A stretch of DNA of 64,000 nt, from NCBI RefSeq assembly GCF_014851685.1, contig NZ_JACVAC010000011.1:124001-188000 (forward strand). The letters are read 5' to 3'. This stretch comes from Pseudomonas sp. PDM05 (GTDB lineage Bacteria > Pseudomonadota > Gammaproteobacteria > Pseudomonadales > Pseudomonadaceae). Of the stretch, positions 50,225 to 59,433 are shown in pieces. The notes below the pieces were generated by a model that was given only the letters and a program-made list of their open reading frames with translations, was not told the origin of the DNA and ran no database searches. Numbering within the stretch: the first letter of the stretch is position 1; every line of letters starts with the position of its first letter. The translations under genes and the position numbers were made by a program.

Positions 50225-51580
50225 CTACCCCACCCAGCCTACTGCGGTCTTGGGAATGACTTCCGACTCATCCAGCTTCGACGCAAACATGCTCACCGCT
50301 TGCACCGCATCGCTGGTGCTGGTGCGGATCTGCAGGATCACCGAACCGGCCTGATCGGCCAGATTCACACCCCGTTGCGCGCCTTCCTGGGTGGCGTTCA
50401 TGCTGGTCACCGCGTCACGCGTTTCCGAGAGGATCATGCCGATCATCTCGGCAATTTCCGCCGTCGAGCGGCTGGTGCGCCCGGCCAGTTGTCGGACCTC
50501 ATCGGCCACCACCGCAAACCCGCGCCCCTGGTCGCCCGCGCGCGCCGCCTCGATCGCTGCGTTGAGCGCCAACAAGTTGGTCTGGTCGGCAATACCGCGA
50601 ATGGTGTTGACGATGGCCGTGATCTGCTCGGAACGGTCGCCCAACTGCCCCACCAGTCGTGCGGATGCACCGATGTTGTCGGCGATGCGGCGCATCTCGC
50701 TGGCAGTTTCCTGGATCACCTGGGTGCCATGCTCGGCAAAGCGCTCGGTCTCGGAGGAGATGTGATAGGCCCGCGACGCGCCACGGGAGTCTTCCTCGAA
50801 TTTCTCTACCCGCTCGGTGATGTCGCTGGCGAACTTGACGATCTTGAGCAGTTTGCCATCGCCGTCATACACCGGGTTGTAGCTGGCCTCCAACCACGCG
50901 ACGCGACCATGCTTGCCGATGCGCTTGAATTGCCCGGTGAAAAACTCACCGTTGTTCAGGCGTCGCCAGAAGTCACTGTACTCACTGCTGTTGACCAATG
51001 CGGGTTCGCAAAACATGCGGTGATGTTTGCCTTTGAGTTCAGCCAGGGAATAGCCCATGACGTTCAGGAAGTTTTCGTTGGCGTCGAGCACCTGACCATT
51101 CAAGTCGAACTCGATCACGGCCATTGCCCGGTCCAGCGCCGCGAGTTTGCTGCGGGTCGCCGCTTCCTGTTCGACTTTCTGCGTCACATCCAGCGCGTAC
51201 TTGACCACTTTCAACACATGGCCTTGGGTATCCAGCACCGGGTTGTAGCTGGCCTCCAACCACACAGTTTTTCCGTTGGAAGCCACTCGTTTGAAGGTGC
51301 CCGACACGAACTTGCCAGCACGAAGGTCGTTCCAGAATTCCGTGTAAGCCGGGCTGCCGGTCAGTTCCGGCAAGCAGAAGTCGCGGTGGGACTTGCCCAT
51401 CAATTGCGCGGCGCTGTAACCCAGGGTGTTCTGGAAAACTTCGTTGGCGCGCAAGACCTTGCCGGTCAGATCGAATTCGACCACCGCCATGGAGCGCTCG
51501 AGCGCGGCGATCAGCCCCTTATATTCAGTGACGTCGGCCGTCCTGGCCGCCAGTTCTGTTTTTAAGACTTTATTGAACAT
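50225..51580 (-). CDS. Soluble double-PAS chemoreceptor (BdlA/Aer-like)
   Basis: A 451-residue cytoplasmic MCP without transmembrane helices. Two tandem PAS domains (about residues 25-140 and 145-260) each show the pattern A(V)VEFDLTGKVLRANEVFQN ... GKSHRDFC ... GKTVWLEASYNPVLD; then a short signalling domain with IADQTNLLALNAAIEAARAG. This layout matches P. aeruginosa BdlA, which links energy/nutrient state to biofilm dispersal. Met at 51580 (MFNKVLKTELA) is chosen; a longer frame adds 34 basic residues from promoter DNA. The gene is single. Confidence 0.87.
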   Translation of the reverse strand: MFNKVLKTELAARTADVTEYKGLIAALERSMAVVEFDLTGKVLRANEVFQNTLGYSAAQLMGKSHRDFCLPELTGSPAYTEFWNDLRAGKFVSGTFKRVASNGKTVWLEASYNPVLDTQGHVLKVVKYALDVTQKVEQEAATRSKLAALDRAMAVIEFDLNGQVLDANENFLNVMGYSLAELKGKHHRMFCEPALVNSSEYSDFWRRLNNGEFFTGQFKRIGKHGRVAWLEASYNPVYDGDGKLLKIVKFASDITERVEKFEEDSRGASRAYHISSETERFAEHGTQVIQETASEMRRIADNIGASARLVGQLGDRSEQITAIVNTIRGIADQTNLLALNAAIEAARAGDQGRGFAVVADEVRQLAGRTSRSTAEIAEMIGMILSETRDAVTSMNATQEGAQRGVNLADQAGSVILQIRTSTSDAVQAVSMFASKLDESEVIPKTAVGWVG

Positions 51581-51765
51581 GACGTACCTCTCGCTCAAGC
51601 GTGATCCTGTAGTGCCTGAGTCTAGTATCGGCGTAAAAAAAACGGACTTGACACGGAAAAAATATTTATTAATTGACGTCAATATTTACACGCCGCGCAT
51701 CGCCACCGTGACCCACCCTGCCCCTGTGTTTAAACTGGCAACCCTTTGACCTGAGCGGAGCCCCC

Positions 51766-52146
51766 ATGGCCAACCACGACCTGCACTACACCCCCGACCC
51801 CGATGCAGATTCGATTTCCTCCGACGTGATCGGCTTCAACGGCATCCTGGTCTCCACCCAGATTCCCACCCGTGCCGACGGCAGCCTGGAGCTGGGCGAC
51901 ATCACCTTGCAGAGCGAATGCACCCTGCAAGCGCTGAAAGTCGCCCTGGAAAAGGCCGGCAGTTCCATGGACCGGGTCATGCACCTGACGATCTACTTGA
52001 CGGATATGGCCGATCGCGCCGCGTTCAATGACGTCTACAAGCGCTTCTTCGCCAAGCCGTGGCCGGTGCGGGCAGCCGTTGGCGTGGCCGCGTTGGCCGT
52101 CGATGGCATGCGCGTCGAAGTCACCGCAATGGCCGCAAAAGCCTAA
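51766..52146 (+). CDS. RidA-family protein
   Basis: A 126-residue YjgF/YER057c/UK114 trimeric protein, expected to hydrolyse reactive enamine/imine intermediates or a related compound. VIGFNGILVSTQIPTRADGS, the GLGxxT-like helix, DRVMHLTIYLTDMADRAAFN and the last strand RAAVGVAALAVDGMRVEVTA fit. The catalytic Arg of RidA proper is followed by A-A-V-G rather than the usual S-x-V-x-V, so this is one of the paralogous Rid subfamilies. The gene has a GGAG site and is followed by REP sequences. Confidence 0.85.
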   Translation: MANHDLHYTPDPDADSISSDVIGFNGILVSTQIPTRADGSLELGDITLQSECTLQALKVALEKAGSSMDRVMHLTIYLTDMADRAAFNDVYKRFFAKPWPVRAAVGVAALAVDGMRVEVTAMAAKA

Positions 52147-52165
52147 GCCAGGCGCAGCCAAAAAA

Positions 52166-52272
52166 TGTGGGAGCGGGCTTGTGTGGGAGCGGGCTTGCTC
52201 GCGAATACGGTGTGTCAGTCAATAGATGTTTGACTGATCCAGCGCCTTCGCGGGCAAGCCCGCTCCCACATT
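52166..52272. repeat. REP sequences (GTGGGAGCGGGCTTGC type)
   Basis: Two direct copies of TGTGGGAGCGGGCTTG (about 52166-52200) and one inverted copy GCAAGCCCGCTCCCACA (about 52254-52270). This is the abundant REP/REPIN family of fluorescent pseudomonads, mobilised by RAYT transposases. Confidence 0.85.
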
Positions 52273-52391
52273 TGATTGGGTTTGCAATCCCAAGGCTCAG
52301 GAAACACCCGTCAGCCTTGTGGTAGGTGCCCCCCCAGCGTTTCACAGCTACAATGCGCGCCTCAACCGTGACAAGCCTGACTAAAAAAACT

Positions 52392-54371
52392 ATGTCCTTG
52401 CCCAAGCACCACCTTGAATTGCTCAGCCCTGCCCGCGATGTCGCCATCGCACGCGAGGCCATCCTGCATGGCGCCGACGCCATCTACATCGGCGGCCCAA
52501 GCTTTGGCGCCCGTCACAACGCGTGCAACGAGGTGAGCGATATCGCCTCACTGGTGGAATTCGCCCGCCGTTACCACGCCCGCGTCTTCACCACGATCAA
52601 CACCATCTTGCATGACAACGAACTGGAACCCGCGCGCAAGCTGATCCATCAGCTCTACGACGCCGGCGTCGACGCGTTGATCGTGCAAGACCTGGGCGTG
52701 ATGGAGCTGGATATTCCGCCCATCGAGCTGCACGCCAGCACCCAGACCGACATCCGTACCCTGGGCCGCGCCAAGTTTCTCGACCAGGCCGGTTTCTCGC
52801 AGTTGGTCCTCGCCCGCGAGCTGAACCTGCAGGAAATCCGCGCCATCGCTGATGAAACCGATGCCGCCATCGAGTTCTTCATCCACGGCGCCCTGTGCGT
52901 GGCGTTCTCCGGGCAGTGCAACATCTCCCACGCGCAGAACGGCCGCAGCGCCAACCGTGGCGACTGCTCCCAGGCCTGCCGCCTGCCGTACACCTTGAAA
53001 GACGACCAGGGCCGCGTCGTGGCCTTTGAAAAGCACCTGCTGTCGATGAAAGACAACAACCAGAGCGCCAACATCCGCGCGCTGGTCGAAGCGGGTGTGC
53101 GTTCGTTCAAGATCGAAGGCCGCTACAAGGACATGGGCTATGTGAAAAACATCACTGCCTATTACCGCCAGCGCCTCGATGAAGTGCTCGAAGACCGCCC
53201 GGACCTGGCCCGTGCGTCCAGCGGCCGTACTGCGCATTTCTTCCTGCCCGACCCGGAAAAAACCTTCCACCGGGGCAGCACCGACTATTTCGTCACCGAC
53301 CGCAAGATCGACATCGGCGCCTTCGATACCCCGACCTTCACCGGCCTGCCGGTGGGTGTGGTGGAAAAAACCGGCAAGCGCGACTTGCAGGTGGTGACCC
53401 ATGAGCCGCTGTCCAACGGCGACGGTCTCAATGTACTGGTCAAGCGTGAGGTCGTGGGTTTCCGCGCCAACATTGCCGAGCCCAAGGGCGAGTTCGAGGA
53501 AGATGGCGAGAAGCGTTACCGCTACCGCGTCGAGCCGAATGAAATGCCGGCCGGTTTGTATCAATTGCGCCCCAACCACCCGCTGAACCGCAACCTGGAC
53601 CACAACTGGCAACAGGCGCTGCTCAAGACTTCGTCCGAACGCCGTATCGGTCTGACCTGGGCTGCACGCCTGCGTGAAGCGCAGTTGGAAGTCACCGCGA
53701 CCAGCGAAGAAGGCATCAGCGCCAGCGTCACCCTGCCCGGCCCGTTCGGCGTGGCCAACAAGCCGGAACAGGCCCTGGACACCCTGCGCGACCTGCTCGG
53801 CCAACTGGGCACCACCGAATACCACGCCACCGACATCCAGCTGGATGCGCCGCAAGCGTTCTTCATCCCCAACTCGCAGCTCAAGGCCCTGCGCCGCGAA
53901 GTGATTGAAGCGCTGACCGCCGCCCGCGTTGCCGCGCACCCGCGTGGTGGGCGCAAAGCCGAAACCACCCCGCCGCCGGTGTACCCGGACGCGCATCTGT
54001 CGTTCCTGGCCAACGTCTACAACCAGAAAGCCCGCGACTTCTATCACCGTCACGGGGTGAAGTTGATCGACGCCGCCTTCGAAGCCCACGAAGAAACCGG
54101 CGAAGTGCCGGTGATGATCACCAAGCACTGCCTGCGTTTCTCGTTCAACCTGTGCCCGAAACAGGCCAAGGGCGTGACGGGCGTGAAGACCAAGGTCGCG
54201 CCCATGCAATTGATCCACGGCGACGAAGTGCTGACCCTCAAGTTCGACTGCAAACCCTGCGAGATGCACGTGGTGGGCAAGATCAAGGGGCATATCCTCG
54301 GTCTGCCGCAACCGGGCAGCGCAGTGGAGCATTTCAACCCGGAAAACATTATTTTCCAGGGTACGCACTAA
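52392..54371 (+). CDS. rlhA: 23S rRNA 5-hydroxycytidine synthase RlhA (U32 family)
   Basis: A 659-residue U32-family protein, the length of E. coli RlhA (YdcP), which hydroxylates C2501 of 23S rRNA. MSLPKHHLELLSPARDVAIA start, HGADAIYIGGPSFGARHNA, HASTQTDIRTLGRAKFLDQA, and the Fe-S-type cysteine set ALCVAFSGQCNIS ... NRGDCSQACRLPY are present, followed by RSFKIEGRYKDMGYV. The C-terminal half contains CLRFSFNLCPKQ and FDCKPCEMHVVG. ATG at 52392 preferred over the in-frame extension across the promoter. Its end overlaps the convergent EamA gene by 23 bp. Confidence 0.88.
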   Translation: MSLPKHHLELLSPARDVAIAREAILHGADAIYIGGPSFGARHNACNEVSDIASLVEFARRYHARVFTTINTILHDNELEPARKLIHQLYDAGVDALIVQDLGVMELDIPPIELHASTQTDIRTLGRAKFLDQAGFSQLVLARELNLQEIRAIADETDAAIEFFIHGALCVAFSGQCNISHAQNGRSANRGDCSQACRLPYTLKDDQGRVVAFEKHLLSMKDNNQSANIRALVEAGVRSFKIEGRYKDMGYVKNITAYYRQRLDEVLEDRPDLARASSGRTAHFFLPDPEKTFHRGSTDYFVTDRKIDIGAFDTPTFTGLPVGVVEKTGKRDLQVVTHEPLSNGDGLNVLVKREVVGFRANIAEPKGEFEEDGEKRYRYRVEPNEMPAGLYQLRPNHPLNRNLDHNWQQALLKTSSERRIGLTWAARLREAQLEVTATSEEGISASVTLPGPFGVANKPEQALDTLRDLLGQLGTTEYHATDIQLDAPQAFFIPNSQLKALRREVIEALTAARVAAHPRGGRKAETTPPPVYPDAHLSFLANVYNQKARDFYHRHGVKLIDAAFEAHEETGEVPVMITKHCLRFSFNLCPKQAKGVTGVKTKVAPMQLIHGDEVLTLKFDCKPCEMHVVGKIKGHILGLPQPGSAVEHFNPENIIFQGTH

Positions 54372-55254
54372 CCCTCTGGGAGCGGGGCCACCACCAGCCC
54401 CGCTGCAACCCCGCCGCCGCCAGCAGAATCGCCGCCACTCCCAGCCATTGCAGCCAACCCAGGCGATGCCCGAAGGCGATCCAGTCGACGAAGATCGCCG
54501 CAATCGGGTAGATGAACGACAGTGCGCCGGTCAACGCGGTCGGCAGTTTCTGGATCGCACCGTACAGCAATACATACATCACACCTGTGTGCACCACGCC
54601 CAGCGTCGCCAACGCCGCCCAGGCGGTGGGCGCTACCGGCAGGTTGCTCCACGTCACCAGTGGCGCCAGCAACAATGCGCCGGTGGCGACCTGGATCAAC
54701 GCCATCAAATGCGCTGGCACTTGCTTCAAGCGCTTGATGATCAAGGCGGCAATCGCATACAAAAACGCCGCGCCAGAGGCCAACGCAACCCCAGCCAGAT
54801 AGTCCCCGCCACCGGCTTGCTGCTCGCCATGGGCAGTGACAATCGCCAACATCCCAAGGAACGCTACGCTGAGCCACGCGAGCTTCTGCACAGTAATCTT
54901 TTCCCCCAGAAACAGCGCCGCCAACAGCACCAACATGAACGGCTGCACGTTGTACACCGCTGTACTGATGGCGATGGACGCACGTGAATAGGATTCGAAC
55001 AACAGCAACCAATTGCCAACGATCGCCACGCCGCTGAGCATCGCCAGCCCGAGCCTGGCCCACGTCAGCAGCGACAGGCGCAGGTAGCCGAGCACGGCAC
55101 AGACCAGCAACAGTGTCAGCGCACCGATGACACAGCGCCAGAACACCACTTCGATCACCGACACGCCCGACACCAGTACAAACCAACCAATGGTGCCCGA
55201 GATGAGCATGGCGGCGACCATTTCCCACGAACCGCGACGGATGGATGTGTCCAT
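54349..55254 (-). CDS. EamA-family DMT transporter
   Basis: A 301-residue inner-membrane exporter-type protein with 10 predicted helices in two EamA repeats: MLISGTIGWFVLVSGVSVIE, VYNVQPFMLVLLAALFLGEK, and in the second half MYVLLYGAIQKLPTALTGAL. Divergent from the Lrp/AsnC gene at 55364, an arrangement seen for amino-acid exporters controlled by Lrp-type regulators, so amino-acid efflux is plausible. Substrate not assigned. Confidence 0.87.
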   Translation of the reverse strand: MDTSIRRGSWEMVAAMLISGTIGWFVLVSGVSVIEVVFWRCVIGALTLLLVCAVLGYLRLSLLTWARLGLAMLSGVAIVGNWLLLFESYSRASIAISTAVYNVQPFMLVLLAALFLGEKITVQKLAWLSVAFLGMLAIVTAHGEQQAGGGDYLAGVALASGAAFLYAIAALIIKRLKQVPAHLMALIQVATGALLLAPLVTWSNLPVAPTAWAALATLGVVHTGVMYVLLYGAIQKLPTALTGALSFIYPIAAIFVDWIAFGHRLGWLQWLGVAAILLAAAGLQRGWWWPRSQRVSAYPGK

Positions 55255-55363
55255 GTTTGCTGCTCCTCAAATGAGGCTCAATTATGGCAATCTGCTGGGT
55301 AACGGCTCCAGCGCCTAAAAAAGGCCAAAGCCCTGGATCACCTTTACTAATTAGGCAAAAACC

Positions 55364-55804
55364 ATGATCGACACCATCGACCAGCAACTGATCGCCGCCT
55401 TGATGGACGACTCACGCCTGTCCCTCAAGGCGCTGGCGGGCATCACCGGGCTGTCGTCGCCCAGCGTTGGCGAGCGCTTGCGGCGCTTGGAAGAACGCGG
55501 TGTTCTGACCCACTACACGGTGGACATTGACGCCAAACACTTCGGCTACCTGCTGCAAGCCATCGTGCGCATCCGTCCTCTGCCCGGCAAATTGCAGGAA
55601 GTCGAACGCCAGATTCAGGCGATTCCCGAGTTCACCGAGTGCGACAAGGTCACGGGCGACGACTGCTTCATCGCACGCCTGCATGTGCGCACCATGGAAC
55701 AGCTGGACAGCCTGCTCGACCGGCTCAACGTGTATGCCGAGACCAACACCGCCATCGTCAAGAAAACCCCGGTCAAACGCCGCTTGCCGCCGCTTGATAG
55801 GTAA
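55364..55804 (+). CDS. Lrp/AsnC-family transcriptional regulator
   Basis: A 146-residue regulator: HTH TIDQQLIAALMDDSRLSLKA, LAGITGLSSPSVGERLRRLE and the RAM domain FTECDKVTGDDCFIARLHVR. Divergent from the EamA exporter with a 109-bp spacer; likely its regulator. ATG at 55364. Confidence 0.9.
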   Translation: MIDTIDQQLIAALMDDSRLSLKALAGITGLSSPSVGERLRRLEERGVLTHYTVDIDAKHFGYLLQAIVRIRPLPGKLQEVERQIQAIPEFTECDKVTGDDCFIARLHVRTMEQLDSLLDRLNVYAETNTAIVKKTPVKRRLPPLDR

Positions 55805-55842
55805 CGCTGCTTTCCCCGCGCTTGAAATGTACTGCGCTCGCC

Positions 55843-55975
55843 TGTAGTGAGCGGGCTTGCCCCGCGCCGGGTGGCGAAGCCGCCCCAAATTCAGACACCT
55901 CGGTCTTCCTGACCCACCGCAGCGTACCGTTGGGGCGGCTTTGCCCCCGGCGCGGGGCAAGCCCGCTCACTACAG
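55843..55975. repeat. REP doublet (REPIN-like), copy 1
   Basis: A long imperfect inverted repeat: GTAGTGAGCGGGCTTGCCCC (from 55845) returns inverted as GGGGCAAGCCCGCTCACTAC ending at 55974, with inner arms GGGTGGCGAAGCCGCCCC and GGGGCGGCTTTGCCCCC. A closely related copy lies at 62998-63128. Overlaps the 3' end of the xylulokinase gene. Confidence 0.85.
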
Positions 55976-57433
55976 GCCGTGCAGTGTCTTGGCCGCCGCC
56001 AATAAACCTTTGAACTTGCGATAGCGCGCCTCCAGCAGCGGCTGTTGCCCGACATCCGGCTGGTAACGCGCCTTGACCGGCATCCCCGCCTGCAGCAACT
56101 CGGCGCCCTGCCCGATCGCCATGAGCCCCAGCTTCGCCGCCCCCACGCACGCGCTCAACTCACTGCCATGCAACGTGAAGATCTCCCGCTGCAGGATGTT
56201 GGCCAACAGCTGCGCCCAGTACTCACTGCGCGCCCCGCCGCCGACCAAGGCACACGCGCCGACGCGGGCCCCCGCCGATTGCACCGCGTGCAACGCATCG
56301 AGCAAACCAAAGCCCACCCCCTCCATCACCGCATACCCGAGCAGCGCCGGGGTGCAGTCGTGGCCCAGGTTCATGAATCCACCGCGCAGCAACGGGTCGT
56401 TATGCGGCGTGCGTTCTCCAGCCAGGTAAGGCAGAAACAGCGGCGCCGACAGTGGCACCGCCTGTGCGATCGGCAGTTGCGCCTGCACCTGCTCCAGCAG
56501 CGCCTGCTCATCCCGCGTGCCGGTCAGCCGCGTGACCCAGCGCAGGCAACTGGCACCCGCCAGCATCGCGCCCATGGTGTACCAGCGCCCGGGCAGCGCA
56601 TGACAGAAGCTGTGCACGGCGCTGGCCGGATTGCCGGCGGCGTGATCGGTGATTGCCACAATCGCAGCGCTGGTGCCCAGAGTGATGAACCCGTCCCCCG
56701 CATTGATCGCGCCGATGCCTACGGCGGCCACCGGGTTGTCGCCTCCGCCACCGGCGATCACCACCCCGGCAGGCAAGCCCAGGCCGGTCGCGGTCAGCAC
56801 GGCGCTGGCCGCGCCGCCTTCCACCAACCTCGGCAACCGCTGCAGCGCCAGGCCGCTGGCGCGAACCATCGGGCCGTACCATTCACGGTTCGCCACATCC
56901 AGCCACAGCGTACCGGCGGCATCCGACATCTCGCTGACGCGCTCGCCACTCAAGCGCAAACGCAGGTAATCCTTGGGCGACAACACACAGTCAATTGCCT
57001 GGAACACCTCAGGCTCGTGGCGTTGCAGCCACAGCAGCTTAGGCGCGGTCAACCCGGCCATCGGCAGGCTGCCGGTGACGTCTGCAAAGCCCGCGCCCAG
57101 CTCTTGAGCCTCAGCGATGGCACGGGAGTCGTCCCACAGGATCGCCGGATACAACACCTGGTCGTCCCGCCCCAACAGCACCGCACCATGCATCTGCCCG
57201 GACAAGCCGATACACGCCACCCGGGCAAAGGCCGGGTGCGCCCGCAGTTGCGCCAACGCCTGCACACACGCCTGCCACCAGTCCTGCGGCGCCTGCTCGG
57301 ACCAGCCACTGTGGCGCCGCGACACACTCAATCGCACGCCGGCGTGGGCCAATACCGTGCCGTCAAGGTCCATCAGGATCGCCTTGAGTTCTGAAGTGCC
57401 GAGGTCTATGCCGAGGGAAACAGGACTGCTCAT
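55970..57433 (-). CDS. xylB: FGGY-family sugar kinase (xylulokinase type)
   Basis: A 487-residue FGGY kinase of the XylB group: SLGIDLGTSELKAILMDLDG (ATP phosphate 1), HSGWSEQAPQDWW, GLSGQMHGAVLLG (substrate), GGGDNPVAAVGIGA, and GGGARSEYWAQLLANIL (adenosine). It phosphorylates D-xylulose or a similar ketopentose. Start ATG at 57433; the longer frame overlaps the LacI gene by 51 cysteine/Arg-rich codons and is unlikely. Last gene in the ABC-LacI-kinase operon; takes the place where ribokinase stands in rbs operons. The stop codon is within a REP element. Confidence 0.82.
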   Translation of the reverse strand: MSSPVSLGIDLGTSELKAILMDLDGTVLAHAGVRLSVSRRHSGWSEQAPQDWWQACVQALAQLRAHPAFARVACIGLSGQMHGAVLLGRDDQVLYPAILWDDSRAIAEAQELGAGFADVTGSLPMAGLTAPKLLWLQRHEPEVFQAIDCVLSPKDYLRLRLSGERVSEMSDAAGTLWLDVANREWYGPMVRASGLALQRLPRLVEGGAASAVLTATGLGLPAGVVIAGGGGDNPVAAVGIGAINAGDGFITLGTSAAIVAITDHAAGNPASAVHSFCHALPGRWYTMGAMLAGASCLRWVTRLTGTRDEQALLEQVQAQLPIAQAVPLSAPLFLPYLAGERTPHNDPLLRGGFMNLGHDCTPALLGYAVMEGVGFGLLDALHAVQSAGARVGACALVGGGARSEYWAQLLANILQREIFTLHGSELSACVGAAKLGLMAIGQGAELLQAGMPVKARYQPDVGQQPLLEARYRKFKGLLAAAKTLHGL

Positions 57434-57449
57434 ACGCGTGTCATTCCAA

Positions 57450-58442
57450 TCAGATACAGCCACATGAATTGCGCAGTTGCAGGCTCGGCGCCAGGCGCAC
57501 GCTGTGCGGCGTTGCCTCGGGTGTCGCCATGCGCTGCAGCAGCAGGTGCACCGCACGCGCGCCCAGCTCGTTGACCGGCTGGGCAATCAACGTCAGGCGC
57601 GGCACGAAAAAATCGGCCCAGTCAAAATCATCAAACCCCACCAAGGCCATCTGTCCTGGCACTTCAATCTGCGCGTCACGCAGGGCGTGCATCGCGCCAA
57701 GGGTCATCAGGTTGTTTCCGGCCATGATTGCCGTAGGCGGTGCATCCAGCCCGAGCAACTGCACCGTGGCCTGGCGTGCCGGCTCGGTGTTGGAGCCGCC
57801 GTTGACCAGCAACTGCGGATCAAACGCCAACCCCGCCGCCTGCAAAGCAGCCTTATAGCCGGCAACCCGCTCGTCCGTGGTGCTGAACCCCGTACGCCCG
57901 GCGATAAAACCGATGCGGCGGTGCCCGTGGCCAATCAAATGGGTGATCAGGGCCTGGGTGGCCTGGGTATTCTCCACCCCGACCTGATCGAATTGCGCGC
58001 TCATCATGCGGTCCACCAGTACTGCCGGGATCTGGTTGGTGCGCAGGTACTCCAGCGCCTTCGAGTCGTTCGACGGCGCAAGGATCACCCCGTCGACACG
58101 CCGGTGATGCAGCGCCGTGACCACCCGCAGCTCCTGCTCCGGGTCGTCGTGGGTGTCGACAAACAGCATCATGTAGCCGTGCTTGGCGCACTCGCTTTCA
58201 ATGGCATGCACGGTTTCGCTGAAGTAGTGGTTGGACAGCGCCGAGATCGCCACGCCAATCGTGCTGGTGCTCGACCGCGCCAGCGCGCGCGCCAGGGTGT
58301 TGGGAATGTACCCCAACGCCTGGATCGCCTGCTGCACCGCCTGCACCGAGGCCGGGCTGACCTTGCGGGTGCCGTTCAACACGTGGGACACGGTTGACGT
58401 CGACACCCCTGCCCGGCTGGCCACGTCATCCATGGTCACCAC
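57450..58442 (-). CDS. LacI-family repressor of the sugar ABC operon
   Basis: A 330-residue LacI/RbsR-like regulator: HTH/hinge MDDVASRAGVSTSTVSHVLNG then TRKVSPASVQAVQQAIQALG, and periplasmic-binding-like effector domain (VDGVILAPSNDSKALEYLRT, RIGFIAGRTGFSTTDERVAG, MALVGFDDFDWADF). It lies between the binding protein and kinase genes and is probably autoregulated through the palindrome upstream of the operon (62004-62021). Confidence 0.9.
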   Translation of the reverse strand: MVTMDDVASRAGVSTSTVSHVLNGTRKVSPASVQAVQQAIQALGYIPNTLARALARSSTSTIGVAISALSNHYFSETVHAIESECAKHGYMMLFVDTHDDPEQELRVVTALHHRRVDGVILAPSNDSKALEYLRTNQIPAVLVDRMMSAQFDQVGVENTQATQALITHLIGHGHRRIGFIAGRTGFSTTDERVAGYKAALQAAGLAFDPQLLVNGGSNTEPARQATVQLLGLDAPPTAIMAGNNLMTLGAMHALRDAQIEVPGQMALVGFDDFDWADFFVPRLTLIAQPVNELGARAVHLLLQRMATPEATPHSVRLAPSLQLRNSCGCI

Positions 58443-58463
58443 GTTGCTGTTCCCCTTAATCGA

Positions 58464-59396
58464 TCAATGTTTGCTCGACCAACCGCTGTACGTACCGACG
58501 TTGTCGCGGGTGATCAGTTTTGGCGTGAGCAGGGTAACCGCTTCGCCAGGGGCTTTGTCATTCAGAATGTCGTTGCCCGCATCCACCGCCGTCTGCGCCA
58601 TGGCCCAGGGGTCCTGGCTGGCCGAGGCCTGGATCTGCGTGTCGGTCTTCAGCGCGTTCTCAATGTCCGGCGCACCGTCCACCGAGGTGATGACGATGCC
58701 GCTGCGCTTGAGTTGCTTGGCGGCCAGGTCGCTGCCGATGGCTTGCGGGTCGTTGATCGCGAACAAACCGTCGATTTTCGGGAAGCGTGTGAGGTAGCCC
58801 TGCATCACATTCAGGCCGCCTTCACGCGAGCCTTTGCCGTCCTGGTCGTCGGACAGCACCTTGATCTGCGGCGCACCGGCCAGCGCCGCCTTGCAGCCTT
58901 TGACGCGGTCGGTCACGGCCGTGACCTGCGGGCCGTTCTGGATGATCACATTGCCCTTGCCGCCCAGCTTGTCCACCAGGTACTGGCAGGCCAGCTTGCC
59001 GGCTTCGACATTGTCGGTCTGCACCGTGGCGTTGACCCCTTTGGCATCCACATCCACGGCGACCACGACAATCCCGGCGTCACGGGCTTTCTTGATCGCC
59101 GAGGCCATGGCCGACGGGTCGACGGCGTTGATCAGGATCAGGTCGACCTTGGACGAAATGAAGTTATCGATCTGCGAAAACTGCTTGCTCAAGTCATAGT
59201 CGGCTGACACCGAGGTGACCTTGACGTTGGGGTTCAGCGCCTTGGCCCGCGCCGTGGCGCCATCGGCCAGGGTCACGAAGTACGGGTTGCCGAGCGAGCC
59301 CATGCTGATGCCAAGGGCTTTCAACTCACGCGCCTCGACGGCTTGGGACATCAGGGCCGCCAGGGCAATAACGGGAAATACGCGTTTGAAGTTCAT
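58464..59396 (-). CDS. Sugar ABC transporter periplasmic binding protein
   Basis: A 310-residue type I sugar-binding protein of the RbsB group with signal peptide MNFKRVFPVIALAALMSQAV cleaved at EARE. Conserved parts: SMGSLGNPYFVTLADGATAR, DLILINAVDPSAMASAIKKA, VDVDAKGVNATVQTDN, IDGLFAINDPQAIGSDLAAK. The Met at 59396 begins the signal peptide; a longer frame is rejected. An AACAACAA motif lies 18 nt upstream (59414-59421). The sugar cannot be assigned. Confidence 0.9.
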   Translation of the reverse strand: MNFKRVFPVIALAALMSQAVEARELKALGISMGSLGNPYFVTLADGATARAKALNPNVKVTSVSADYDLSKQFSQIDNFISSKVDLILINAVDPSAMASAIKKARDAGIVVVAVDVDAKGVNATVQTDNVEAGKLACQYLVDKLGGKGNVIIQNGPQVTAVTDRVKGCKAALAGAPQIKVLSDDQDGKGSREGGLNVMQGYLTRFPKIDGLFAINDPQAIGSDLAAKQLKRSGIVITSVDGAPDIENALKTDTQIQASASQDPWAMAQTAVDAGNDILNDKAPGEAVTLLTPKLITRDNVGTYSGWSSKH

Positions 59397-59413
59397 ACGG
59401 GTCTCTCTTGTGA

Positions 59414-59421
59414 TTGTTGTT
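59414..59421 (-). promoter_or_regulatory. Crc/Hfq-type CA motif before the binding-protein gene
   Basis: Minus-strand AACAACAA, part of ACAACAACAA, upstream of the sugar-binding protein ATG. Matches AAnAAnAA. Confidence 0.55.
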
Positions 59422-59433
59422 GTACGAGTGAAA

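Noticed and set aside
52548..54503. 651-codon open frame on the minus strand
   Set aside because: Antisense shadow of rlhA, a well-supported U32 gene.
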